Below are positions 46,450 through 56,518 of a stretch of DNA of 64,000 nt, piece by piece. The stretch covers positions 5,580,001 through 5,644,000 of the forward strand of contig PYIU01000002.1 in the NCBI GenBank assembly GCA_003415625.1, written 5' to 3'. This stretch comes from Aquanectria penicillioides. Lineage: Eukaryota; Ascomycota; Sordariomycetes; Hypocreales; Nectriaceae. How positions within the stretch are numbered: position 1 is the first letter of the stretch; each line of letters starts with the position of its first letter. Position numbers and translations under genes: made by a program. Below the pieces are notes generated by a model. The model had not been told where the DNA came from. It ran no database searches and worked only from the letters and a program-made list of their open reading frames with translations.

Positions 46450-48213
46450 TATCACCCCGTGCGCCATGGTAATGAATCGTTTCTATGGTCCGTTCGATGG
46501 CTTTGGCTGTAGCTTGTCTGCAATGACAATCACGTCCTCGGATATTCGGTGGATTTTCCATCCGAGCCCTTCGTCCAAATATGTGCCTACAGCTGGCACA
46601 GGTATCATCAGGGTTCCTGCGAGGCCACGGGCAGACCCTCCGTCATAACCCGGTCTCTTTTTGAAGAACATAACCGACATGCGCTGGGTAGTCGAAAATG
46701 GCATGGTTATCTTCCTCTCTAGTATGTTGCTTTCTTTTCGTTTGTCGTCCGATGCCGCCTGGTAACGAAGCTTAGTCTTCCTTCTTTCAAGGGATACTGG
46801 GAAGGTTTCATTACCTGTGCTGTTAAAATTACCTTTCCCGACTGCTGTAAAGCTGGTGACATGGCCTGTTGGCCTTCAATTCCGGTTGCCGCTATTTGGA
46901 CTTTGGTTGGAAACAGCTCAGTGATCGCAATACCTCGAAGGATCACATAGTCTTTGAGGTGTCAATCGGACGAACCACCTAGAGCTATTGTGACATAAAT
47001 GAGCGAGAAGAAGTTGACAAACGGGGTGTCTAACCACACAAATCTACCCGCACGCCTCAAGGCAAAAAAAGGCAGTGCTGGTCTCCATCTCCACGTTGCA
47101 ATACTCGTAGCCCATGCAACGCCGAATGTAGTGCAGGCTATCACGGTCAGAGCAATATCGGACAAGAAAATGTTCATGACCACAGCCAATGCGAGGGTGA
47201 CAGCTGGCAGGGCCTCTCCTGTGGTTGTGAAGTATAGTTCCGATAACTTGTCCTCTTCATCTTGAGAGAAGAGTGATGTGTAGCCATCCAAGATGAACGA
47301 AGTTCGTACCCCATATCGATCCTTCTTGCGAACAGAGTACCTGCTGAGGAAACGGATCAGGTTGGCAGCTTTCCTTGAGCAACAACGTTATGCAACCGTG
47401 AAGCAACAGAGCGCTTGTGAAGTTGATTTGCTGCTCCCAATGCACGGCTATGCTCGTGGTGTCTTCCCGCTAGGATTATGACAACTGGTTTGGCGAGAAA
47501 TTTGTGATGAGTTGCATGGAAGAGAAGGCTGCGCTGGAGGCGAGGAGCATTCAGCCTCGAACGGATGTTGGTAGCAACCCCAGGCGCGTGCCCACAGCAA
47601 GTCCAGACATTATCGATTTTAAATTATGCCTTACAACGACCAGTTTACGGCTGACAACTGTGCCGTAAGGCGGTTTCTCTACATTACCCCGTAAATATGC
47701 TTGATTTCGTAGATAACTCTGGCCTGAGTTTTGTCCGAAGCCAAAGTCACGACTTGCCTGAAAAAAATATGAGTGCGCGGACGACTTTTGTTTCAACCTC
47801 AATCTGCACCTCGCTCCCGAATAAGGCTCCCAAGATGGGTCCATAGATAGATCCTACTTTGGCTGTCAGGTTGTCTAACCGCTAACAGCATGCTATCAAA
47901 CACCGAGCTCGGAACAACCCATATGTCAAAATGAGTTATAGACTGCGCAACAAATGTCACGGAAAGGCCCGGTAGTATAAAAAAGAAAACCAGGATTGAA
48001 CATGTGCGCAGAGATCCAACTGCAACGTTAAGATGATTCTTGGCACAGGGTCAGGCTTTGGTTGACACTCGGCGCTTTGGACAACCGCTGAGGACCGGAA
48101 ATGGCGCGGGCTGAGACCGGCTCCCCATTACATTTAGCACAGCTCTGATTTGCTCACCACCGCACAATAGCGAGAGCAGCGAACATTGCCGTGATGAACA
48201 TTTCGTCATCCAT
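46450..48213 (-). pseudogene. Unresolved or eroded multi-segment membrane-protein gene
   Basis: Several coding-like stretches on the minus strand lie in order but in different frames. They are MDDEMFITAMFAALAIV at 48213, a hydrophobic stretch with VFFFILPGLSVTFVAQS (~48.0 kb), GSIYGPILGALFGSEVQIEV (~47.84 kb), ASDKTQARVIYEIKHIYG (~47.7 kb), DGYTSLFSQDEEDKLSELYF with a following hydrophobic helix (47.29-46.96 kb), ILRGIAITELFPTKVQIAAT (~46.94 kb) and GTLMIPVPAVGTYLDEGLGW (~46.6 kb). Some gaps have GT/AG candidates, but I could not join all pieces without stops. It is either a decayed gene or one with many short introns. I do not recognise the family. Confidence 0.35.
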
Positions 48214-48453
48214 TGACGATTGAGCATTCGCAATTGTTTCGAACGAGGACAGCGAATAGCTTTCTGTTTCGGAATTACTCCGAGCTACCCTGCTTATCTG
48301 GGCATGAATATTGTCTCAAGAGTCAAATGTGGCTCGGAGCTGTCACAGGTGACTTCGGAATAGCAGCCGCTTCAATAGGTAGATGTGCATAGTTTTCCTT
48401 TAATCTACCGCAAAATTTGTACACGGGTCTATAGCCTTGCCGACCTCTAGCGA

Positions 48454-48983
48454 TCATTTCGACACCTTCTCCTGCTCAGCCTTCAACCGGTCCTCCTTGT
48501 CCCACTCGATCAACTGCTTCGACCAGCTATCATCCTTAGTTAGCATGACCTCATCTGCGGACTGTGTAGCAAATCGACCATTGCAGGATTAGAAAGAACA
48601 AAAGAGGGTTATGAAAAAAGACATACTATCGGCTAGGGTGCCACTCCCAGGACTCGGGCTTGTGCGCCCAGGTCTCTCGCTTGGCGCTAAAGTTCCAGGT
48701 CACGGCAACGACGCCCATCATGACGGCGCCCGCAATCAGGGTGTTAAAGCGCCAGTTGGCAGGCTGAGCGTACCAACCACCGGCCGGTGACCAGACGTGC
48801 TTGGGGTAACTGTTTCGTGGGCGAAGAGTAATGGTTAGGAGGAGTCGGGTCGAAGGGAGATAGAGGCAATCTCGGTCGTGGGGGGATCAGGATCGGGTCT
48901 GAACTTACGGGATTTTTCCACCGCCGCCCTAGGTCAATTGTCAGCGCCTCTTCGGGACAACGCGTCGGGATGAGACTCACCAT
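48454..48983 (-). CDS. Tiny single-TM mitochondrial-type protein, possible complex I accessory subunit
   Basis: Four exons, 48983-48981, 48928-48909, 48809-48627 and 48526-48454, give 92 residues. The first exon is only the ATG and the second is 20 nt. The protein starts MGGGGKIPYPKHVWSPAGG and has one membrane helix (~30-47, FNTLIAGAVMMGVVAVTW). Its basic/acidic tail reads RYWSKQLIEWDKEDRLK. I recall similar small fungal proteins with the WSPAGGWY start annotated as complex I-related, but I cannot assign a subunit. It diverges from mitoribosomal mL44, only 374 bp away, which also suggests a mitochondrial role. Splice sites are GT-AG with a GCTAAC branch site in the last intron. Confidence 0.85.
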
Positions 48984-49357
48984 CTTGAATTAGTTGTCAA
49001 TGGACGTTTAGGGAGTGTTCTGGGAGCGCAATGGCGTCGTTGATGGTTGCGTAAGTCCGAACCAACTCTTCAAGTTGAGGTTGCGAGCAATGCCGCCGTC
49101 CGGGCCCAGGCGACCAAAGCAGTGCGGGCCGAGAGTTATTCCGCGTTTTTAGCTCCGCCTCTGGCCCAAACTCACCACGTCCACCACCCCAGCGGCTCAC
49201 ACGACTCTGGATGCATTGAACGCAGAACTTTTTTTTCGTGACGGGTGCAACCGAACGTCGATGCCACCACCCCCCGCCCTCGCTGCCCTGCGATAACCTC
49301 TACGCCCCGAGCCCTCTTCAATTCCTCTGCGCGCCGTCCTCCCCAATTGCTGCATCC
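48984..49357. promoter_or_regulatory. Shared promoter of two mitochondrial-type genes
   Basis: 374 bp between the start codons of the 92-residue membrane protein (-) and mL44 (+). The head-to-head arrangement suggests co-regulation. No motif was identified with confidence. Confidence 0.55.
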
Positions 49358-50524
49358 ATGAAGCGGGTTCGGCTGCAACGATGGGGCGGTCAATTGCTGC
49401 AGGCCCGCGCTGGTGCTGCTGCCATGGCCGCTCCCGCAAGTAGACAGCCCTTCGTCTCGACATTGCACCGGCATGCCTCCTCGGCTGCCGCCCCCGCCGA
49501 TATTGTCGACGATATTGCCGTTGAGAGCCCACGGCGCCCTCTCCCCTCTCCAACTCCTCAACGGGCCGCCGAGTCCGCAAAGCTCGCCGCCCTCCACGCC
49601 CGGTTATCACTCTCCAGCAAGATCCCCCTGGAGACGCTCGCTCGTGCCCTCGTCGCCGCCTCTGCCGACAAGAACGTCAGCTTCAACAATTCCAACCTCT
49701 CTTTCCTCGGAAGCACCTTCATCAACTACCACGTCCTCGAGTACCTCGTTGTCAAGTGGCCTCGCCTTCCTCAGACCATCCTCTACGAGGCCCTACGTGC
49801 CTACGCCGGCAAGGAGTCGCTTCACCAAATAGCCCGCCGATGGGGTGTCGAGGCCGCTGCTGCCCCCGGAGAGGAGGTAGATCCAGGCCTGCTACAATGG
49901 AAGCCGGAGCCTTCGGGTGTACAAACACGCTGGGGTTATGTTCGTCCCGAGTCGGCTCATGCCCAACAGTTCAAGGCCCGCCGTGGTCTCAGCAGTCGTG
50001 TGGTCATGGATGATGCCTTTGGTGACACCGTGCAGTCTCCCAAACCTGGCCCCAACGCCGTGAAATACTTCCAGAGCGAGGCCTATTCTTCCTTCGTTCA
50101 GGCCGTGGTTGGCGCCGTCTACACCCACTCTGGTCGCGATGCTACCAAGGACTTTATTCAGTCCCACATCCTCTCTCGACAAATCAACCTCTCCTCCATG
50201 TTCCGCTTCCAGCTACCTACTCGCGAGCTTTCCCTGCTCTGCGCCCGTGAGGGTTTCTCCTCCCCCATTGCCCGGCTCGAGAGCGAGACCGGTCGCCGAT
50301 CCCGCACTCCCGTCTTCGTCGTGGGCATCTACAGCGGCACTGAGAAGCTTGGCGAGGGATCCGGCCCCAGCCTCAACATTGCCCGGTGGAAGGCCTCAAT
50401 GAATGCTCTCAAGGCTTGGTACATGTACAGCCCCGGGAACAAGGTCCGGGTACCCAGCGACATGTTCGAAGAGGACGCAAAGGCCTGGAAGGCTCCCCAC
50501 ATCGATATCGGTGAGATCATCTAA
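49358..50524 (+). CDS. MRPL3: Mitochondrial ribosomal protein mL44 (MRPL3)
   Basis: Structural protein of the mitochondrial large ribosomal subunit with an inactive RNase III-like fold plus a dsRNA-binding domain. Single exon, 388 residues. The N-terminus MKRVRLQRWGGQLLQARAG is basic and lacks acids, fitting a mitochondrial presequence. RNase III-like segments are LSFLGSTFINYHVLEYLVVK and the helix EAYSSFVQAVVGAVYTHSG. The dsRBD-like C-terminal part contains TPVFVVGIYSGTEKLGEGSG and SLNIARWKASMNALKAWY. An in-frame ATG at 49238 would add 40 residues that do not look like a presequence, so 49358 was chosen. Confidence 0.93.
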   Translation: MKRVRLQRWGGQLLQARAGAAAMAAPASRQPFVSTLHRHASSAAAPADIVDDIAVESPRRPLPSPTPQRAAESAKLAALHARLSLSSKIPLETLARALVAASADKNVSFNNSNLSFLGSTFINYHVLEYLVVKWPRLPQTILYEALRAYAGKESLHQIARRWGVEAAAAPGEEVDPGLLQWKPEPSGVQTRWGYVRPESAHAQQFKARRGLSSRVVMDDAFGDTVQSPKPGPNAVKYFQSEAYSSFVQAVVGAVYTHSGRDATKDFIQSHILSRQINLSSMFRFQLPTRELSLLCAREGFSSPIARLESETGRRSRTPVFVVGIYSGTEKLGEGSGPSLNIARWKASMNALKAWYMYSPGNKVRVPSDMFEEDAKAWKAPHIDIGEII

Positions 50525-50834
50525 GCGAGGGCATGTCGTTGTATTTTTTGGCACATGGGTGCTGTTGTTGGGGAATAACATGTGGAAGGCAATGGTCGTG
50601 TGTGGATAATGAGAAAACAATCCCTTTTGCCCTGGACGGGCAGTGTATAAAAATCATGAAGCAGGGAAATCCCTAGATGGTAGGCTGGGAAATGTCACTG
50701 TAAGATACAATGTAAAACAATGACAAAACCCCTCGACAATGACGAGACAAAAATCAAGATTTACATTACACTCTGTTTTTGTATTAGGCTGCCTCTGTGT
50801 TTCTATGATGGTTGATTAAACGCAATGCTTGACC
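50525..50834. other. Convergent 3' spacer mL44/cPLA2
   Basis: 310 bp between opposing stops; AT-rich 3' UTR type sequence with nothing else seen. Confidence 0.7.
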
Positions 50835-53309
50835 TCAACTGAAGTGGTCTCCTTCCTTCATGTGGGCTCCTTCACCCCTTCTAAGCAAGGCGCGGTAACG
50901 ATCCTCGCGGCGAATCCGCTCCGCTGCTTCACGCTGCTTCTTTTTACGCTCGTAGACAGCGCGCACAGTTGATTTAATTTGGTCCTTGCCTTCATCGTAG
51001 TTAGCTCTAGCGAGCTGAACGACTTTGTCGATTTGATCGGGCGTGTAGATGAAGTTCCAAGTGCTAAGGAAATCCGTTGTCCCAGGCGACAGACCGGGGA
51101 CCTTGTCGTTGGAGAGGAAAGGGAGATATATTACTGTGAGTCCTGCATCTGGTTCCATGAGTTTCCAAGTGTCGGGCTCAGTTATAGCTTCGGACCGCGA
51201 CACCTCAGACTTGCGTTCCTGGTTGCTTCCAACCCAAACGGTGCAGTACCCCAGGTCTCCGGATGCTTGGTTTTGGCCTGATTCAAATTTGGTCCTTTGA
51301 TTCTCGGACTTGACGGGGTTTCCGTTTTCATGTGCCTTCGCGCGAAGTTCCTTTTGGGCTTCCTTGGCATGCTCAAGTTTAGAATCAGCTTCCTGGGTTG
51401 ACTTGGCCAGCGCGTCGTCCAATTCTCTGGCCACTTGGGCAGCTGATTCTCCAGATTTGGGCCACCCAATACCAACTGGCCAGCCCGTGATGCCTCGCTG
51501 GCGAGCATAGCCGTCAGCTACAGACAGCCAGTTATCGGTTTTGATATCCGCCGATGCATCAAAAGCAATAAGAACATCAACATCCCGGCCAGGTCGGAGC
51601 AGCGGATAGATGGGAAGGTTGTTGGACATTCCCGCGTCCATCAGTTGAATGTATTCTTCATTGTAGATGCTTTCCGGTGTTGTTTTCGGTAGCTTTCCAT
51701 GCATTCCGTATGCGAAGTTGGGGATTTTTGCGGGTTCAATGGGGTGTACTTTGCTCAAATCGTCATCCCGGCCTGAGATGAGTCCATCAACAGCCCCGAA
51801 ACCAGCCAGCCCTCTAAAGAGCGGTTTCACTTCTCGATAGTAGTGGCTCAAAGTGGCACAAAATGCGCTTCCGAATATTCCCATGAGCAGCGGTAGTCGT
51901 ATCTCAGGAAGGTGAAAGCCATACTCGGGCGGGACATCTTTGCCCTCGTTAAACCTTCTACCCAGAGCCCAGGTAGGAATACCAGCTCCGAACTCCTCAC
52001 AGAAGAATTCATATGGGGTGATTTCGTACCATTGAAACCAAGGGTCTTTTTCAGCCTTTTCCTTGGCCTTTTCAATTCCGAAGATTCCCGCATTGGCCTC
52101 CGCCACAGTTAAATCTGGGATTTCGTGACGAACTGCAGTATAGATCGGCATTGGGAGTTGCCCGTATTGAATATACTCCCGCTGGTTTGATAATTTGAAG
52201 TCGCGGTCACTGACGCCCAAGTCTCCTTTCGGAACTAAATACCTTGCAGCCAGTAAGACTCCGTACACATCAACGAGGCCAAAGTCGGCATGAGGGTCTC
52301 CTTTGAGTTTTTCCACCATGCCGCTGAGAAGATACTTGCTGGTCGGCATTGAAACAAGGGATTGAAACGCAACCGGAGGGTATGCGATGTGAGTTGAGGC
52401 CCGGGACTTGAGGTGGTCTAAGAGACTGTGGAGACTTCCTTGGTTGAAAGAGGTGAGGTTGAGGGCTTGAAGCCAACAAGAGCCACTGACGCCGGACGTG
52501 TAAGTCACGCAATCAAATAAGCCATCCTCTTCAGTTGCAAGAATGGAACCCGTGCCAGCAATGAGAGCGCGGAGACCACCTCCGGACCCGCACATGGCTA
52601 TAGTTGGGATATCATCAGGGTGGACATCCTCTTCCTTTAGTTCAAGATACCTTGCCAAGCCCACTCGTGCAATCCTACGACGCCTTTCCAAAAATGTTTT
52701 CTCCTCGTCGCAAAGTTCAGAAGATACTCTAACATCGGCAGTGTAACGAATCTCAGGATGTACAAGAGGGTCATGGGCTTCGGACCAAATCTCATCTGCC
52801 AACGATCCTGGTGACATGGAAAGCTCTCGCTGCAGCTTCCTTATGTAGGGAGGGAGAAGTTTAGACCATTCCGGAGCAATCAGTTCGACCAACTTATCGG
52901 GGAAGGAAGGCCATTCGAGATCATTGACAACGGTGAAGGCCTCGAAGCGACGGGCGAAGTTGGTCCACGCGGGCTGGTCGTCCTGCTCGGGAGCGGCGGC
53001 ATCCTGGCCTTGGGAGGGATTGCGATCCTGGCGACTAGTTCTCTGGACATCGGAGAGCTGCGCAAATTCGTCAGAAGGATAGAGCATCCATATAAAAAGG
53101 CCGCCAGTGATTACCGCGACGGGAACCGTGGATCCTAGTTGGCTTTTCTTGCTAGTCTTGCCAGACTTGCCAGTTGAGCCGGGTGAGGAGAAGAAGAGGG
53201 TGCGGCGTGCGTGGATCGGCGCTCTGGATCGAGTAATTCTCGATCGAGATGCGGCTAGTCGCCAGCCAAGCCTGGCAAGGCCCCCAATGGAGCCGCGGTG
53301 ATGTCTCAT
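50835..53309 (-). CDS. plaA: cPLA2-type phospholipase with mitochondrial presequence
   Basis: Hydrolyses glycerophospholipids by the Ser/Asp dyad of the group IV PLA2 (lysophospholipase) domain. Single exon, 824 residues. The first ~40 residues are Arg-rich and free of acids (MRHHRGSIGGLARLGWRLAA), then a membrane helix (~63-77, VPVAVITGGLFIWML), fitting the mitochondrial PlaA described in Aspergillus. Catalytic features are CGSGGGLRALIAGTGS (~243, oxyanion loop), SGVSGSCW with the nucleophile Ser (~273) and MDAGMSNNLPIYPLL with the catalytic Asp (~556). The C-terminus is a charged, coiled region rich in Arg/Lys/Glu (KKKQREAAERIRREDRYR). No C2 domain is present, which is usual for this fungal form. 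Confidence 0.93.
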   Translation of the reverse strand: MRHHRGSIGGLARLGWRLAASRSRITRSRAPIHARRTLFFSSPGSTGKSGKTSKKSQLGSTVPVAVITGGLFIWMLYPSDEFAQLSDVQRTSRQDRNPSQGQDAAAPEQDDQPAWTNFARRFEAFTVVNDLEWPSFPDKLVELIAPEWSKLLPPYIRKLQRELSMSPGSLADEIWSEAHDPLVHPEIRYTADVRVSSELCDEEKTFLERRRRIARVGLARYLELKEEDVHPDDIPTIAMCGSGGGLRALIAGTGSILATEEDGLFDCVTYTSGVSGSCWLQALNLTSFNQGSLHSLLDHLKSRASTHIAYPPVAFQSLVSMPTSKYLLSGMVEKLKGDPHADFGLVDVYGVLLAARYLVPKGDLGVSDRDFKLSNQREYIQYGQLPMPIYTAVRHEIPDLTVAEANAGIFGIEKAKEKAEKDPWFQWYEITPYEFFCEEFGAGIPTWALGRRFNEGKDVPPEYGFHLPEIRLPLLMGIFGSAFCATLSHYYREVKPLFRGLAGFGAVDGLISGRDDDLSKVHPIEPAKIPNFAYGMHGKLPKTTPESIYNEEYIQLMDAGMSNNLPIYPLLRPGRDVDVLIAFDASADIKTDNWLSVADGYARQRGITGWPVGIGWPKSGESAAQVARELDDALAKSTQEADSKLEHAKEAQKELRAKAHENGNPVKSENQRTKFESGQNQASGDLGYCTVWVGSNQERKSEVSRSEAITEPDTWKLMEPDAGLTVIYLPFLSNDKVPGLSPGTTDFLSTWNFIYTPDQIDKVVQLARANYDEGKDQIKSTVRAVYERKKKQREAAERIRREDRYRALLRRGEGAHMKEGDHFS

Positions 53310-54773
53310 GGTCGATGAGCCGTTGCGATGAGCTTTATTTATGGTTCATCCCGACCCATGCATCCCGCGCTTAAACAACACTTGAGAGCTCTCCCGGCTG
53401 AGGTGGTGGGCGGCAGTCAGTCCAATTGCATGACCACGACTGTGGCCGACTGTGGGACGGAAGTGAGAGCTTCTCCAGAGCCGATTTCGGGTGTCCGCAG
53501 AGTAGGGTGCTGTAGCTTAGGCCGTTTGGCAGCAAAAATACAAGGCTGAAGAAAATGAAGGGCAGATCCAATAGCTTCCTCAACAAGCCAGGAGTGTTGA
53601 TGTCATTGATAGGCACGCCAGGCAAAAGATGGAAGTGGGCGGCCGGAGTAGTGCTGTTAGTCGGTACTTTGATTTTTCTTGTATTTCCATAGATAAATCT
53701 AGTACAGCACTAGCAAATCCACCTTTCCTTCAAGTCCACGTACCCACTCAACTAGCCAGCCTCGCATCTACCTACTAACTACCACTGAGGCATAGTAGGT
53801 AGATTCACCTAATTGTTCAAACCCTGAGACATGACAGTAAGGGTGTAGACGTGCGACGTTGTGCACGCCGGTGGCGGGATCTAAGTTGATCAAGGAATGA
53901 CAAAGAAGTCATTTGACGTCGCCTTAATGGTTTTGAGCTCGTAATTGAATTCTACAAAATACTTTCTTTCCTCACACGCCGCTAAGTCGAGTTGATTCCC
54001 ACTCACTTACTACCATGAGCTGGTGTCAATTAGCTTGATGGTATCAATAGCAGAGTCCAGTTGCATTCCGGGCATGCGCGTGAATATAAGCAAGAAATGA
54101 GTTTCATGTCTAATATGGAGTACTCATGTCCAATGCCCGTGACGAATACTTCAACACTCTTAGAGAGCGACTTTGTACATTGTCTCGCTAGCTTACTCGC
54201 TCTACTGTGGTGGCTCTTTGAAGCCCAAAGCTTCAGAAGCTCTATAGGCGCTCACAGGCCGCATCCCTTGGGAGTACAGCGCTAAGGCGGCAACAAAGTG
54301 GGGGTCGAGTCCAGTGGACCAGTGGTCCACTATGGATGGGCAGGTGGGGCTCAAGGGCGGCATGCGGCAGCACGCGCCAGATGCGGTGGGCGGTGAAATC
54401 GCAGCTAGTGAGCGACCTAGATTTTGACGCTTTTTTTTTCCTGCGCCGGCAGAATCTCTTGTGCTTTGCTTTCATCCTACAGCCTCAATTGTCGTCCCTG
54501 TGACTGCGGTTCAAACGGTTCCCGGGTCCCAGAGTCCTTGCGTTTCCCGTAACAGGTGAGTTTCCTTATCATCATACCGCTAAGACTCCCTGTCTGGCCG
54601 GTGACTCTTACTCTCTACCCCGCCACCACCATTTTTTCGTCGCGACCTTTGCTCACCCATGACTCTACAGCCCTATCCTTCCAACGTGCTATATAGCCCT
54701 TGATCCCCACGGATCTTGATCGCCAGGATCGCTTACTTCTTTGGATCTTAAAATCTCACGTACGCCATCGAAA
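53310..54773. other. Divergent spacer cPLA2/La
   Basis: 1.46 kb with both promoters. A perfect 9-bp inverted repeat (CTACCTACT / AGTAGGTAG, 53768-53776 and 53794-53802) lies in it. The last ~200 bp before 54774 are the probable La leader. No gene is seen. Confidence 0.55.
53768..53802. repeat. 9-bp inverted repeat with 17-nt loop
   Basis: CTACCTACT is followed after 17 nt by its exact reverse complement. It could form a hairpin or be a paired binding site. It is built from the same GGTAG-type word as other spacer patches. Confidence 0.6.
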
Positions 54774-56115
54774 ATGAGCGAGGCTGAGGCTACCACCAAG
54801 CCCGTCGAGGCTGTCCAGCCCGAGGCTACCCCTGCCGAGGAGAAGCCCGTCGAGAAGACTGAGGAGAAGGTTGAGGAGAAGACCGACGCTGCTGAGAAGC
54901 CCGAGGCCCAGCCCGAGGCCCAGCCCGAGGCCAAGATCCTCAAGACCACCGCCCGAACTGACTATGAGAACCACCGCAACAACCGCAAGTTCGACGCCAG
55001 CAGCCGCGAGGTCACCGATGACCCCATCGCCATTCGCAAGCAGGTAGCATTCCACCGGCATATAACCCCTTCCTGGACTCTCTACTCACGCTTTTCAGGT
55101 CGAGTTCTACTTTGGCGACTGGAACTTCCCCCAGGATAAGTTCATGTGGGAGTCGTGCGGCGGATCCGAGAACAAGCCCATGAAGATCAAGACCATCCAC
55201 TCCTTCAAGCGCATGCGCAACTTCCAGCCTTACTCCGCCGTCGTTGCCGCCCTCAAGGACAGCAAGATCCTCGATGTCTCCGGAGAAGAGGGCGAGGAGG
55301 AGGTCACGCGCAAGGAGCCATACAAGCCCATGCCCGCCGGAAAGGCCAAGGCCGAGGCCGCTACCGTCTACGTCAAGGGTTTCGGTGACGAGGAGCCCAA
55401 CACTCAATTCGACCTCGAGAGCTTTTTTGCCCAGTTCGGCGAGGTCAAGGGCCTCAAGCTCCGCCGCACCAACGAGAACCTCTTCAAGGGCTCCGTCTTC
55501 GTCACATTTGTCGACGAGGAGACTGCCAACAAGTTCGTCGGCCTGGACCCCGCTCCCAAGTGGAAGGAGCACGACTTGAAGGTCATGACCAAGAAGGCCT
55601 ATTGCGAAGAGAAGAACGAGCTCATCCGCCAGGGCAAGCTCGAGCCCAACCAAAGTGGCCCCAAGAAGTTCTATGAGGGCAAGGATGGCGCCAAGAACTT
55701 CCGCGGCGGCCGTGGTGGCCACCGTGGTGGCCGTGACTCTGACGACTGGAAGAAGCGTCGTGAGCACGACCAGAAGAACGGCTTCAGAGGTGGACGAGGT
55801 GGTCGGGGCCGTGGCCGTGGCCGGGGCGGTCGCGACGGTGGCCGTGACCGTGATGGTCGCCGGGACGGGCGCCGGGACGGACGCTCTGATGAGCGCAAGG
55901 AGAACGGAGATGTGAAGCACAGCAGCAACGAGTAAGTTATTCGCCCGTTCGACAACGGCCCTGATTATCAGCTAACCAATTCTCTCTCTCCTTCTAGCAC
56001 CATGCCTCGCATCCAGTCCACTGCCGACGATGCTAACAACAACGGCAAGCGCTCGCGCGACGAGGACGGCGCGGCTGGCGAGCCTGCCGCCAAGAAGGTC
56101 GACGTCAAGGAGTAA
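54774..56115 (+). CDS. LHP1: La-type RNA-binding protein
   Basis: Binds the 3' oligo-U end of new RNA polymerase III transcripts, protecting pre-tRNAs and other small RNAs. Exons 54774-55043, 55099-55931 and 55998-56115 give 406 residues. The acidic N-terminal ~50 residues contain a repeated PEAQ unit. The La motif (~55-145) has QVEFYFGDWNFPQDKFMW. The RRM (~178-260) begins ATVYVKGFGDE. An RGG/RGRG basic stretch follows (~290-360), and the last exon carries GKRSRDEDGAAGEPAAKK, a bipartite nuclear localisation signal. The start MSEAEATTK was chosen over the in-frame ATG at 54741 because it is the family start. The donor of intron 2 overlaps a TAA stop, so an unspliced form would end there. Confidence 0.95.
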
Positions 56116-56518
56116 ATTTAGAATTCATCGGCCAGCGAGACGACTGCGGGAATGGCGCCTTTTCTGATACCAATTACACACCCACATACACACAAAAAAC
56201 GGAGGGCGGGGGCTTTTTTTTTTATTTTTTATAAATACTCGGCCATGACACGGGGATCATCGATTGCATCATCTGTATTACGGGATTTTGTTTCGAGGGG
56301 ATACAATACGAAGCGCTTCGCTGTTATTCGAGCGTTGCCACTCATGAGTTCAATCGGAAGTTGGGTGCTAGCAATCAAGAATCAACTGCAAAAAAAAAAG
56401 AAAAGAAAGTCATCAATTAGATATTCATCCTAATTGTGGTTTAGATGAGTTTTTCAACAGTAGAAGATGTGTGCTTTGTGATGATCCAGTAAAATGTTCA
56501 TTCTATCGTCGTTCATTT
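56116..56518. other. Convergent 3' spacer La/IMPase
   Basis: About 400 bp, AT-rich with poly-A and poly-T runs; 3' UTRs of two convergent genes. Nothing else is seen. Confidence 0.65.

Noticed and set aside
49238..49357. 40-residue upstream extension of mL44
   Set aside because: In frame but Cys/Pro-rich and unlike a mitochondrial presequence; the basic start at 49358 fits better.
55012..55920. 302-codon minus-strand frame
   Set aside because: It is the antisense shadow of the La gene; Leu/Val/Ala runs reflect La codon bias.
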